A stretch of 12,999 bases of DNA from an uncultured Bacteroidales bacterium (GTDB lineage Bacteria > Bacteroidota > Bacteroidia > Bacteroidales > Paludibacteraceae): the NCBI GenBank assembly GCA_946614295.1, contig CAMOGT010000021.1:1-12999 (forward strand). Direction: 5' to 3'. The notes beneath the pieces were generated by a model. It searched no databases, was not told the DNA's origin, and saw nothing but the letters and a program-made list of their open reading frames with translations. The position numbers and the translations under genes were made by a program. How positions within the stretch are numbered: the stretch's first letter is position 1; the number at the start of each line of letters is the position of its first letter. Below are positions 1 through 5,399 of the stretch, one piece after another.

Positions 1-167
1 AAGGACAGGACGGACAGAACAGGACAAAACAAAAAATTCATCATATATTTTAAGGCAAGGCAGGCTGGCATTTAATGGTTCTTGGGTTTATCTCGGGACA
101 TGGTCCCGTGATGGTCACGACAGTGAACCGTAAACGGAGGCTTACAAGACTCAAAATACCATTTTTA
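1..167. other. non-coding leader region at window edge
   Basis: No convincing gene is visible here. The first ~35 bases are a low-complexity run in which GGACAG/GGACGG-like words recur. This resembles the short-period repeats in other spacers of the window but is less regular. Bases 94-119 hold two adjoining inverted repeats (listed separately). The rest is unremarkable and ends at the promoter at 168-199. It may be the 3' flank of a gene lying outside the window. Confidence 0.5.
94..119. repeat. two adjoining perfect inverted repeats
   Basis: CGGGAC-ATG-GTCCCG (94-108) and CGTGA-TGG-TCACG (107-119) are perfect 6-bp and 5-bp stems with 3-nt loops, sharing bases 107-108. A third partial pairing, GTCAC with GTGAAC just downstream, would compete with the second stem. 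No T-tract follows, so an intrinsic terminator is not supported. The element lies upstream of the flavoprotein promoter and could be an operator, a 3' UTR structure of an unseen gene, or chance. Confidence 0.35.
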
Positions 168-199
168 TTTGCATATTTCAGAAAAAAGCAGTACCTTTG
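168..199 (+). promoter_or_regulatory. Bacteroidota-type promoter for flavoprotein gene
   Basis: The -33 box is TTTG (168-171) and the -7 box is TACCTTTG (192-199), with a 20-nt spacer. This matches the Bacteroidota housekeeping sigma consensus TTTG/TAnnTTTG. The spacer begins CATAT, has an A-run and ends GCAG; the same arrangement recurs at 896-927 and 4173-4204. Transcription should start a few bases downstream, giving a leader of roughly 15 nt before the ATG at 221. That rules out the upstream TTG at 197, which lies inside the -7 box. Confidence 0.85.
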
Positions 200-220
200 T
201 ACCGCAAAAACAGGTTATCT

Positions 221-844
221 ATGAAAGTATTATTAATTAACGGAAGCCCGCGGAAGAGCGGGAACACATTCACGGCGCTGAGCGAGATCGCCCGGACGCT
301 CGGTAGCGAAGGAATCGACTCTGAAATCGTCTGGATTGGCAATAAGCCCGTCCGCGGCTGTATTGCTTGCGGCATGTGCAAAACACGAAACAACGGGCAA
401 TGCGTCTTTGACGACGATGTATGCAACGCCATCTCCGCCAAGTTTGCGGAGGCGGACGGCTTCGTGTTCGGTTCGCCCGTCTATTACGGTCAGCCCAACG
501 GCGCGTTGCTCTCCATCATGCAGCGCGCGTTCTTCTCCAACGGTGCGCAGGTCCAGAACAAACCCGCAGCGGTCGTCACCATCTGCCGTCGCGGAGGCGC
601 CACGGCCGCTTTCGAGGCGCTCCAGATGCCGCTGCAGATGATGAACATGCCCGTCGCCACCTCGCAGTACTGGAACATCGCCTACGGACGCGAACCCGGA
701 CAGGTGGAGCTGGATACAGAAGGCATGCAGACCATGCGGACCCTCGCGCGCAACCTCGCGTGGATGATCAAAGGACTACGGGGCGAACACGCACCCGAAA
801 CGCCCGCACGGGAAGAGTGGCAACCCATGCATTTCATCCGGTAG
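221..844 (+). CDS. flavodoxin-fold iron-sulfur flavoprotein / NAD(P)H-dependent FMN reductase-like
   Basis: The product has 207 residues and no signal peptide, so it should be cytoplasmic. The N-terminus (MKVLLINGSPRKSGNT) gives the beta strand and phosphate loop, GSPRKSGNT at 8-16, that bind FMN in the NADPH-dependent FMN reductase / flavodoxin-like superfamily. GSPVYYG (84-90) is the usual second flavin-contacting loop. Between them lies a cysteine cluster, C47-x2-C50-x2-C53-x7-C61, with another Cys at 68. This is the compact motif that binds a [4Fe-4S] cluster in iron-sulfur flavoproteins. The likely role is electron transfer or reduction of small molecules with NAD(P)H; the substrate cannot be inferred. 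ATG 221 is chosen because it follows the promoter at 168-199 and starts exactly at the conserved strand. It appears to be monocistronic, since the next gene has its own promoter. Confidence 0.9.
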   Translation: MKVLLINGSPRKSGNTFTALSEIARTLGSEGIDSEIVWIGNKPVRGCIACGMCKTRNNGQCVFDDDVCNAISAKFAEADGFVFGSPVYYGQPNGALLSIMQRAFFSNGAQVQNKPAAVVTICRRGGATAAFEALQMPLQMMNMPVATSQYWNIAYGREPGQVELDTEGMQTMRTLARNLAWMIKGLRGEHAPETPAREEWQPMHFIR

Positions 845-850
845 GGGAAA

Positions 851-892
851 ATGAAAGATGAAAGATGAAAAATGAAAGGTTAAAAATGAAAA
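851..892 (+). repeat. heptanucleotide array, ATGAAAG class
   Basis: Six consecutive 7-nt units: ATGAAAG, ATGAAAG, ATGAAAA, ATGAAAG, GTTAAAA, ATGAAAA. The array starts 6 nt after the flavoprotein stop and ends 3 nt before the -33 box of the next promoter. The first two units are identical; the rest differ by one or a few bases. Unlike the related arrays at 3093 and 8086, it is separated from the next gene by a promoter, so it is unlikely to couple translation here. Confidence 0.75.
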
Positions 893-895
893 ATA

Positions 896-927
896 TTTGC
901 ATATGTCAAAAAAAAGCAGTATCTTTG
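896..927 (+). promoter_or_regulatory. Bacteroidota-type promoter for small HTH-like gene and barrel protein
   Basis: The -33 box is TTTG (896-899) and the -7 box is TATCTTTG (920-927), with a 20-nt spacer that begins CATAT and ends in an A-run plus GCAG. It is almost identical to the promoter at 168-199, spacer included. The predicted leader to the ATG at 987 is about 50 nt, A/T-rich, with no clear Shine-Dalgarno sequence, as is usual in Bacteroidota. Confidence 0.85.
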
Positions 928-986
928 CACAAAATTTGAAAATTTAGGACAATTAACATTTATAAACACTATAATTTACACACATT

Positions 987-1226
987 ATGCGTACTACATT
1001 CAATCGCCTTCGTGCAGTAAAAGACAGTCTTCCTCACGGAAGTATGGACGCCATCGCAGCAGAGTTAGGTCTTAGTGGAGATGAGGTTAGAGCTTACTTC
1101 AATGGTGAAGGAAACGCTGACTACCATCTGGAGCCGGGCTTTGATGGCGGTATTGTCGATTTTACCAACACTCGTATTCTGGAGGTTGCCCTGCGTCGCG
1201 CATGGGAGGCTCAGAACGCGTTATAA
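987..1226 (+). CDS. small putative helix-turn-helix protein
   Basis: This encodes 79 residues. Residues ~18-38 (GSMDAIAAELGLSGDEVRAYF) have the spacing and residue pattern of a helix-turn-helix: A-I-A, a Gly turn, then a recognition-type helix. They are followed by GFDGGIVDF (51-59) and a C-terminal amphipathic helix (60-76). I recall small Bacteroidota proteins with this HTH plus DGGIV arrangement but cannot name the family with certainty. Support for coding comes from a strong promoter immediately upstream, an ATG at a sensible distance, and frequent CGT/CGC arginine codons, as in well-expressed genes. It is probably cotranscribed with the barrel gene that begins a few bases after its stop. 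A DNA-binding or nucleoid role is inference. Confidence 0.75.
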   Translation: MRTTFNRLRAVKDSLPHGSMDAIAAELGLSGDEVRAYFNGEGNADYHLEPGFDGGIVDFTNTRILEVALRRAWEAQNAL

Positions 1227-1230
1227 GGCA

Positions 1231-2127
1231 GTGACCGCCCATCCGTTAACGGTTACAAAGAGAGTAATGGCTCTGGTGCTTTGCATCGGAGCGTTACCTT
1301 TTGTATTTAGCGCGGGCGCGTACGCGAGCGAAGAGGCGAAAGGCATTATAAAGGCGAAAGGCGAAGGGTTAGAGGCGAAAGGGCTCTGGGAGGACTACAA
1401 AAAGCCGGTAGGACTGACCTACAACGCCCAGGCAAGGGTACAAGCCGCCTACCTCTGGCGCGGTCTGTATGCCGGAGCAGCCAACATACAAGCCTCGGCG
1501 AACGTGGGATACGGAGGGCTCTACCTGGATATGTGGTGGAACGTCGGCGTAACGGACTGGACTTTCCGCACATTCCAGCCGGAGGTCGATCTGAGTCTCG
1601 GTTTTAACCGGTGGGGACTGGAGGTGTTTGTATTGTACGTGTATAATTTCAATACGGGCTTCTTCGATTTCGGCAATTATCCGGACAAGGGCAACCGCCT
1701 GGAGATAGACGCCGCTTATACGCTGAGCAAAAAGATTCCGCTGAAGTTCCTGTGGTCGAGCCGCGTAGCCGCTTCGGATTGCTTTGTCAATGCCGCCGGA
1801 GACACCGTACGGGCGTTCTCCAGTTATTTCGAACTGAGTTATACCCATAACTTCCCGTTGGGGTTCAGTCTGTACGGAGCTGTCGGCATGACGCCATGGA
1901 AAAGTATCTATAGCGACTTTGACAAGGATTTTGCCGTGGTGAATGTAGAACTCCGCGCACGCAAAGACTGGTCCGTAAGCACCCGTTGCGGAATGATGCT
2001 GCAAGTGCAGCTGACCGTCAACCCGAATGCGCTGGCAACCAACAGAGCCACCGCACGGTGGCACCCCTACGCACCCGAAGGGCAGAGCATAAACGCCAAT
2101 ATTACATATGGAGTGTACTTGAAATAA
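1231..2127 (+). CDS. putative outer-membrane beta-barrel protein (TorF/Gcw_chp-like), paralog 1
   Basis: With GTG 1231 as start, the product has 298 residues. I prefer this start because residues 10-11 (KR) then supply the positive n-region of a signal peptide ending around AYA-S (residues 30-33). ATG 1267 is the alternative but leaves no basic residue, and the frame opens further upstream only by overlapping the preceding gene. Mature features are alternating aromatic/polar strands, YLWRG (74-78), YFELSY (199-204) and GMTPWKS (219-225). The same motifs occur in the next gene, so the two are paralogs. YxWRG near the first strand recalls the TorF-type putative porin family (Gcw_chp), in which a YxxRG motif follows the signal peptide. 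It is expected in the outer membrane as a channel or barrel of unknown substrate. Residues ~35-52 are encoded by a heptanucleotide repeat. Confidence 0.8.
   Translation: MTAHPLTVTKRVMALVLCIGALPFVFSAGAYASEEAKGIIKAKGEGLEAKGLWEDYKKPVGLTYNAQARVQAAYLWRGLYAGAANIQASANVGYGGLYLDMWWNVGVTDWTFRTFQPEVDLSLGFNRWGLEVFVLYVYNFNTGFFDFGNYPDKGNRLEIDAAYTLSKKIPLKFLWSSRVAASDCFVNAAGDTVRAFSSYFELSYTHNFPLGFSLYGAVGMTPWKSIYSDFDKDFAVVNVELRARKDWSVSTRCGMMLQVQLTVNPNALATNRATARWHPYAPEGQSINANITYGVYLK
1333..1385 (+). repeat. heptanucleotide array inside a coding region, AAGGCGA class
   Basis: The units GAGGCGA, AAGGCAT, a 4-nt interruption, then AAGGCGA, AAGGCGA, AGGGTTA, GAGGCGA, AAGGGCT lie directly after the signal-peptide codons of the first barrel gene. 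They encode the low-complexity stretch EAKGIIKAKGEGLEAKG. The same units, in a similar order, form the non-coding spacer at 8470-8511. The array is therefore a dispersed repeat that has become coding here, or a coding remnant of a spacer. Confidence 0.75.
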
Positions 2128-2153
2128 TTTACAATTTACAATTCACAATTCTT
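2126..2153 (+). repeat. heptanucleotide array, AATTTAC class
   Basis: The units AATTTAC, AATTTAC, AATTCAC, AATTCTT begin within the TAA stop of the first barrel gene. The period is exactly 7. It belongs to the A/T-rich class seen again at 2191-2217 just before the next ATG. Confidence 0.65.
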
Positions 2154-2173
2154 AGCCCACAAGGGGCACGATT

Positions 2174-2189
2174 ATTTGGCAAGCCAAAT
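2174..2189. repeat. perfect inverted repeat between the barrel genes
   Basis: ATTTGGC-AA-GCCAAAT is a perfect 7-bp inverted repeat (realistically a 6-bp stem with a 4-nt loop), followed by TTTTCACAA. It could be a weak attenuator or terminator between the two paralogs or a processing site. The stem is short and A/T-rich, so termination is not strongly supported. Confidence 0.35.
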
Positions 2190-2190
2190 T

Positions 2191-2217
2191 TTCACAATTT
2201 ATAATTTATAATTAAAA
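2191..2217 (+). repeat. A/T-rich heptanucleotide array before second barrel gene
   Basis: TTCACAA, TTTATAA, TTTATAA, TTAAAAA run directly into the ATG at 2218 with a period of 7. Because of its position it forms the translation initiation region of the second barrel gene: A/T-rich, unstructured and lacking a Shine-Dalgarno sequence, as is common in Bacteroidota. Confidence 0.55.
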
Positions 2218-3093
2218 ATGAAAAAGGTATTAGTATTAGCCGCGGCAATGATGGCGGCAGTAAGTATGGCGAAAGCCGAAGTCGAGTTTGCGTACGATGC
2301 CGGCGCAGAGATTGTCAGCGCGTATATCTGGCGTGGACAATACGACGGCGGTCTGAGCTTTCAACCGGACCTGGAGGTAGGTTACGACGGTTCGCACACC
2401 TCTTTCCGTGCAGGTGTATGGGCGAATATCGGTGCTTCCGACTGGGGATTTCGAAAAGGTCTTCCTACCTACATCGACCCCGAAGACGAAGAGACGGAGA
2501 TTAACCCGAACACCCGTTTCATACCGGAGTTGGACGTAATGCTGACTTTCCGCACTTATGGTCTGTCCGTCGGACTGATCCATTATTACTACTGCGACGG
2601 ATCGAACTTCTTCTCATGGCAGAGCGATGACAAGTTAGCCGCCAGCAACAACACCAGCAACACCGAGATCTGGTTTGGTTACAACTTCGGCGAGCTGACC
2701 AAAGCCGGTCTGTACTTCAACTGGTACACCACTATTGCCGGTCAGGATCTGCGTTATGACGCATCGAACAAATATCACCGCGCATGGAGTACGTATTTTG
2801 AACTCGGCTATGACTACACCTTCGAGAAACAGGCTATCACCATCGGTGGCGTAGTAGGTATGTCGCCTTGGGAGAGCCCGACATATGGTAACTCCAAGTT
2901 TGCCGTAACGAACATCGCGCTCAAAATCAATAAAGAGTGGGAGTTTGACCACGTGACCCTGGATCTCTTTGCACAAGGATCGATCAACCCGGATGGCATC
3001 AACAAGGAGAACGTCTTCATCAAGGCATCCGGCGACGAGAAACTCTATAAGCAAAGGCTGAACGGAGTAATCGGTCTGGGCTTCTGGTTCTGA
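2218..3093 (+). CDS. putative outer-membrane beta-barrel protein (TorF/Gcw_chp-like), paralog 2
   Basis: This encodes 291 residues. A clean signal peptide (KK at 2-3, hydrophobic core, cleavage after AKA at ~20) precedes a protein made of alternating strands rich in Tyr, Trp and Phe. It ends in an aromatic residue (GLGFWF), as outer-membrane barrels recognised by the BAM machinery do. Motifs shared with the upstream paralog are YIWRG (36-40), STYFELGY (191-198) and GMSPWES (214-220), followed by a FAVxN...KxW block and a (S/T)xNP segment. An acidic loop (DPEDEETE, ~87-94) has no counterpart in paralog 1. The role is probably a porin or surface barrel; the substrate is unknown. No separate strong promoter is visible, so it is likely cotranscribed with paralog 1. 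The stop codon overlaps the first unit of an ATGAAAG array. Confidence 0.85.
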   Translation: MKKVLVLAAAMMAAVSMAKAEVEFAYDAGAEIVSAYIWRGQYDGGLSFQPDLEVGYDGSHTSFRAGVWANIGASDWGFRKGLPTYIDPEDEETEINPNTRFIPELDVMLTFRTYGLSVGLIHYYYCDGSNFFSWQSDDKLAASNNTSNTEIWFGYNFGELTKAGLYFNWYTTIAGQDLRYDASNKYHRAWSTYFELGYDYTFEKQAITIGGVVGMSPWESPTYGNSKFAVTNIALKINKEWEFDHVTLDLFAQGSINPDGINKENVFIKASGDEKLYKQRLNGVIGLGFWF

Positions 3094-3141
3094 TGAAAGA
3101 TGAAAGATGAAAGATGAAAGATGAAAGTTGATAGTTGAGGA
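3093..3141 (+). repeat. heptanucleotide array, five perfect ATGAAAG units
   Basis: There are five identical ATGAAAG units (3093-3127), then TTGATAG and TTGAGGA. The first A is the last base of the upstream TGA stop (TGATG). Each ATG opens a short frame closed by a TGA contributed by a later unit, and the last such TGA (3136-3138) lies 4 nt before the ATG of apbE. Perfect tandem identity makes copy-number change by slippage plausible. Confidence 0.85.
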
Positions 3142-3142
3142 A

Positions 3143-4171
3143 ATGAACAGACGGAAAGCTCGGATAGCAAGTGCGCTGATAGCACTTATAGTGGCGACGG
3201 TGTTCCTTCTCCTTCGGGATGAGGAGCCGTCGCTGCAGTTGTACCGCAACGAGGGAAAGGTGTTCGGCACGTACTACAACATCCGTTACCGGGGTACGGA
3301 GGATCTGCAAGACAGCATTCAGGCTGCTTTTAAGGCATTCGACAACAGCCTCTCGATGTTCAACCCGCACTCCACTCTCTCTGCCGTCAACGCCAACCGC
3401 GACACGGTGACTGACCCCTATTTTGAGGCGATGTGGACAGAGGCGGAAAAGGTATATACCCTCTCCGGCGGTGCTTTCGACATCACTGTTGCCCCGCTGG
3501 TGAAGGCGTTCGGTTTTGGCTCAAAGAGCGATCAGCTGTCAGCCATCAGCCCTCAGACGATAGACAGCATTCGTCAGTTTGTGGGTTTTGAGAAAGTGCA
3601 GCTCGTGGATCATAAGGTTGTTAAATCCGACCCGCGGGTACAGATAGACGGCGGAGCCGTAGCTAAAGGGCAAGCATGCGACATGATTGCCGCACTCCTG
3701 CGCGGGCACGGCTGCGAGAACTACCTCGTGGACATCGGCGGTGAGATAGTGGCACAGGGAGAACGCGAGCCCGGAGAACCGTGGCGCGTGGGCATCACCA
3801 AACCCAAACTCAATAACGAAGGAGCAGAGAAAGACCTGCAGGAGATTCTGGCTGTCCGCAGCATATGTATGGCTACCAGCGGCAACTACCGCAATTTCTA
3901 CTACGCCGGAGAGGAGCGCCGCAGCCACACCATCGACCCGCGTACCGGATACCCCGTGCAGCACTCCGTTCTCTCCGCAACCGTGGTCAGCAGCTCCTGC
4001 ATGCGTGCCGATGCACTCGCGACAGCCTGTATGGTGCTCGGCGAAGAGGAAGCACTCGCGATGATCGACCGGGCGAAAGACGCCGCTTGTTACCTCCTGG
4101 TGGCTAAAGGAGACAGTTTAGTGGCTGTCCCGTCACAAAATTGGACGAAAACACTTGAAAAATCAAAATAA
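3143..4171 (+). CDS. apbE: FAD:protein FMN transferase ApbE
   Basis: This encodes 342 residues. ApbE transfers FMN from FAD to a Thr in target proteins (for example Rnf/Nqr subunits) on the outer face of the cytoplasmic membrane. ATG 3143 is chosen: it gives a basic N-terminus (NRRK) and one hydrophobic segment (~8-24) without a lipobox Cys. The protein is thus probably anchored by an uncleaved helix, unlike many family members that are lipoproteins. Family blocks appear in order: FGTYYNI (41-47), FDNSLSMFNPHSTLSAVN (66-83), GGAFDITVAPL (109-119), IDGGAVAKG (168-176), VDIGGE (196-201), SGNYRN (246-251), HTIDPRTG (262-269) and ADALATA (289-295). The last contains the conserved Mg-coordinating Asp/Thr region. 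No flavinylation target is encoded in this window. Transcription probably reads in from the barrel genes, since only the ATGAAAG array separates them. Confidence 0.95.
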   Translation: MNRRKARIASALIALIVATVFLLLRDEEPSLQLYRNEGKVFGTYYNIRYRGTEDLQDSIQAAFKAFDNSLSMFNPHSTLSAVNANRDTVTDPYFEAMWTEAEKVYTLSGGAFDITVAPLVKAFGFGSKSDQLSAISPQTIDSIRQFVGFEKVQLVDHKVVKSDPRVQIDGGAVAKGQACDMIAALLRGHGCENYLVDIGGEIVAQGEREPGEPWRVGITKPKLNNEGAEKDLQEILAVRSICMATSGNYRNFYYAGEERRSHTIDPRTGYPVQHSVLSATVVSSSCMRADALATACMVLGEEEALAMIDRAKDAACYLLVAKGDSLVAVPSQNWTKTLEKSK

Positions 4172-4172
4172 A

Positions 4173-4204
4173 TTTGCATATTTGCAAAAAAAGCAGTACC
4201 TTTG
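4173..4204 (+). promoter_or_regulatory. Bacteroidota-type promoter for bamD-rpoZ-coaBC
   Basis: The -33 box TTTG (4173-4176) starts 2 nt after the apbE stop, and the -7 box is TACCTTTG (4197-4204), with a 20-nt spacer. The spacer begins CATAT and ends in an A-run plus GCAG, as in the promoters at 168 and 896. The predicted leader to the bamD ATG at 4222 is only about 10 nt. Confidence 0.85.
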
Positions 4205-4221
4205 CAGGCTATTTTGGATAA

Positions 4222-5028
4222 ATGCGCACAAAGACATACTTCATATTATTGTTAATCACGGTGTTTCTCACGGGCTGTGGGGAATACCAGAAGATTTTGA
4301 AATCGCGTGACCCCGAGGAGAAATACCAGGCGGCGCTGCGCTATTTCAATGAGAAACAGTATGTCAAATCCCAGACCCTGCTGGATGACGTAAGCAGCTA
4401 TTACAGAGGCTCGGAGCGATCGGAAGACGTTTTGGCTTATCTGGCACGCAGTTACATGGGTCAGAAGAGCTACGAGTCCGCGACCAGCTACTACCAAGCG
4501 TATATCCGCAATTACCCCAAAGGCAAATACGCCGCGGAGGCATACTTCCAAATCGGGCACTGCCAGTACCTCGACTCTCCGGATGCCCGGCTGGACCAAG
4601 CTGTCACACGCAATGCCATTGACGCGTTCACCCAGTTCGTAGAACTCTACCCCGAGAGCCCCTACGCCGAACAGGCTTATCAGGAGATGAGCGAGATGTA
4701 CGACAAACTGGCGCTCAAGGAACTCAAATCCGCACAGCTGTATTACAACCTCGGCACGTACTTGGGCAACAACTACCTCAGCTGCGAGATCACAGCGAAG
4801 AACGCACTCAAGAACTACCCGAGCAACAAGTACCAGGAGGATTTCAGCTGGCTCATTCTTCAGGCGAAATACCAACAACTGGTCAACTCCTTTGAGGAAC
4901 GCAAGATTGAGCGCGCACGCGATGCCCAAGACGAGTACTACAATTTCATCACGGAGTACCCCAACTCCAAACGCCGTAAAGAAGCGGAGAAAATGATGCA
5001 ACAGATACGCAAATATACACAACAGTAA
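4222..5028 (+). CDS. bamD: outer membrane protein assembly factor BamD
   Basis: This encodes a 268-residue lipoprotein. The N-terminus carries a signal peptide with lipobox LTGC (lipidated Cys at 19) followed by GEYQKILKS, the usual start of Bacteroidota BamD/YfiO. The mature part consists of TPR-like helical repeats: YQAALRYFNEKQYVKSQTLL, then SYMGQKSYESATSYYQAYI and NYPKGKYAAEAYFQIGHCQY, later FVELYPESPYAEQAY and YNFITEYPNSKRRKEAE. The recurrent (Y/F)P-x-S/G pattern is typical of the family. BamD is an essential periplasmic, outer-membrane-tethered component of the BAM complex that helps BamA fold barrel proteins. The two barrel proteins just upstream would be candidate clients. It is the first gene of a likely bamD-rpoZ-coaBC operon, 19 nt before the next ATG. 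Confidence 0.95.
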   Translation: MRTKTYFILLLITVFLTGCGEYQKILKSRDPEEKYQAALRYFNEKQYVKSQTLLDDVSSYYRGSERSEDVLAYLARSYMGQKSYESATSYYQAYIRNYPKGKYAAEAYFQIGHCQYLDSPDARLDQAVTRNAIDAFTQFVELYPESPYAEQAYQEMSEMYDKLALKELKSAQLYYNLGTYLGNNYLSCEITAKNALKNYPSNKYQEDFSWLILQAKYQQLVNSFEERKIERARDAQDEYYNFITEYPNSKRRKEAEKMMQQIRKYTQQ

Positions 5029-5047
5029 ATAATAAATACAAATCAAT

Positions 5048-5380
5048 ATGGATTACAAGAATTCAAAAGCCCCGAAGAACACTGTTACACGTGACGTGAA
5101 CCAGCTCATCGAGCCGGTTGGGAACGTATATGAGACAGTAGCCATTATCGCCAAACGTGCGAACCAGATCAGCGTCGGTATCAAGCGTGAGTTAGACGCC
5201 AAACTGCAAGATTTCTCCATTCCTCAGGACAACCTGGAGGAGACCTTTGAGAACCGTGAGCAGATAGAGATCAGCCGCCAGTACGAGCGTCTGCCCAAAC
5301 CGACCCTCATGGCTACCCAGGAGTTCATCGACGGCGAACTCGTTTACCGTCTCGGCAACCGCGACGAAGCACTGAAGTAA
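5048..5380 (+). CDS. rpoZ: DNA-directed RNA polymerase omega subunit (Rpb6-like)
   Basis: This encodes 110 residues and matches the Bacteroidota form of omega. Key segments are an N-terminal MDYKNSKAPKNTVTRD, GNVYETVAIIAKRANQIS (residues ~27-44, equivalent to the conserved Rpb6/omega helix that clamps the beta' C-terminus), EEVFENREQIEIS-like FENREQIEIS (~68-77) and KPTLMATQEF (~87-96). The subunit promotes assembly and stability of RNA polymerase. Codon choice includes many CGT/CGC codons, as expected for good expression. Adjacency of omega and coaBC is known from other phyla (for example Bacillus), so this linkage is old. Confidence 0.93.
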   Translation: MDYKNSKAPKNTVTRDVNQLIEPVGNVYETVAIIAKRANQISVGIKRELDAKLQDFSIPQDNLEETFENREQIEISRQYERLPKPTLMATQEFIDGELVYRLGNRDEALK

Positions 5381-5385
5381 ACTGT

Positions 5386-5399
5386 AAGCTGATAGCTGA
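5386..5399 (+). repeat. two heptanucleotide units before coaBC
   Basis: AAGCTGA and TAGCTGA fill the 19-nt gap between the rpoZ stop and the coaBC ATG at 5400, preceded by a looser AAACTGT. The array is very short and would be ignored alone; its 7-nt period and location match the other spacers. It contains stops in more than one frame (TGA, TAG, TGA), so any readthrough from rpoZ would end before coaBC. Confidence 0.45.

Noticed and set aside
851..892. CRISPR-like interpretation of the short repeats
   Set aside because: The units are 7 nt with no spacers between them and there are no cas genes.
1075..1266. Upstream extension of the first barrel gene (ATG at 1075), overlapping the small HTH-like gene
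   Set aside because: It would overlap 152 nt of a better-supported gene in another frame and place the signal peptide about 60 residues into the protein; the GTG at 1231 gives a normal signal peptide.
1369..2064. 231-codon minus-strand open frame opposite the first barrel gene
   Set aside because: The sequence is low in recognisable features, has no promoter, and the plus strand carries a paralog-supported gene.
2163..2180. Possible sigma-54 -24/-12 site (GGGGCACG...TTTGGC) upstream of the second barrel gene, tempting because rpoN is in the window
   Set aside because: The spacing between the GG and GC elements does not fit the required 10 nt and the TTGC element is absent; it overlaps an inverted repeat that explains the TTTGGC.
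3128..3142. TTG start for apbE at 3128
   Set aside because: It lies in the heptanucleotide array and adds five residues before a good ATG with suitable upstream sequence.
4252..5046. 264-codon open frame on the minus strand opposite bamD
   Set aside because: It is a shadow of bamD codon usage: no promoter or recognisable domain, and it would cover a clear essential gene.
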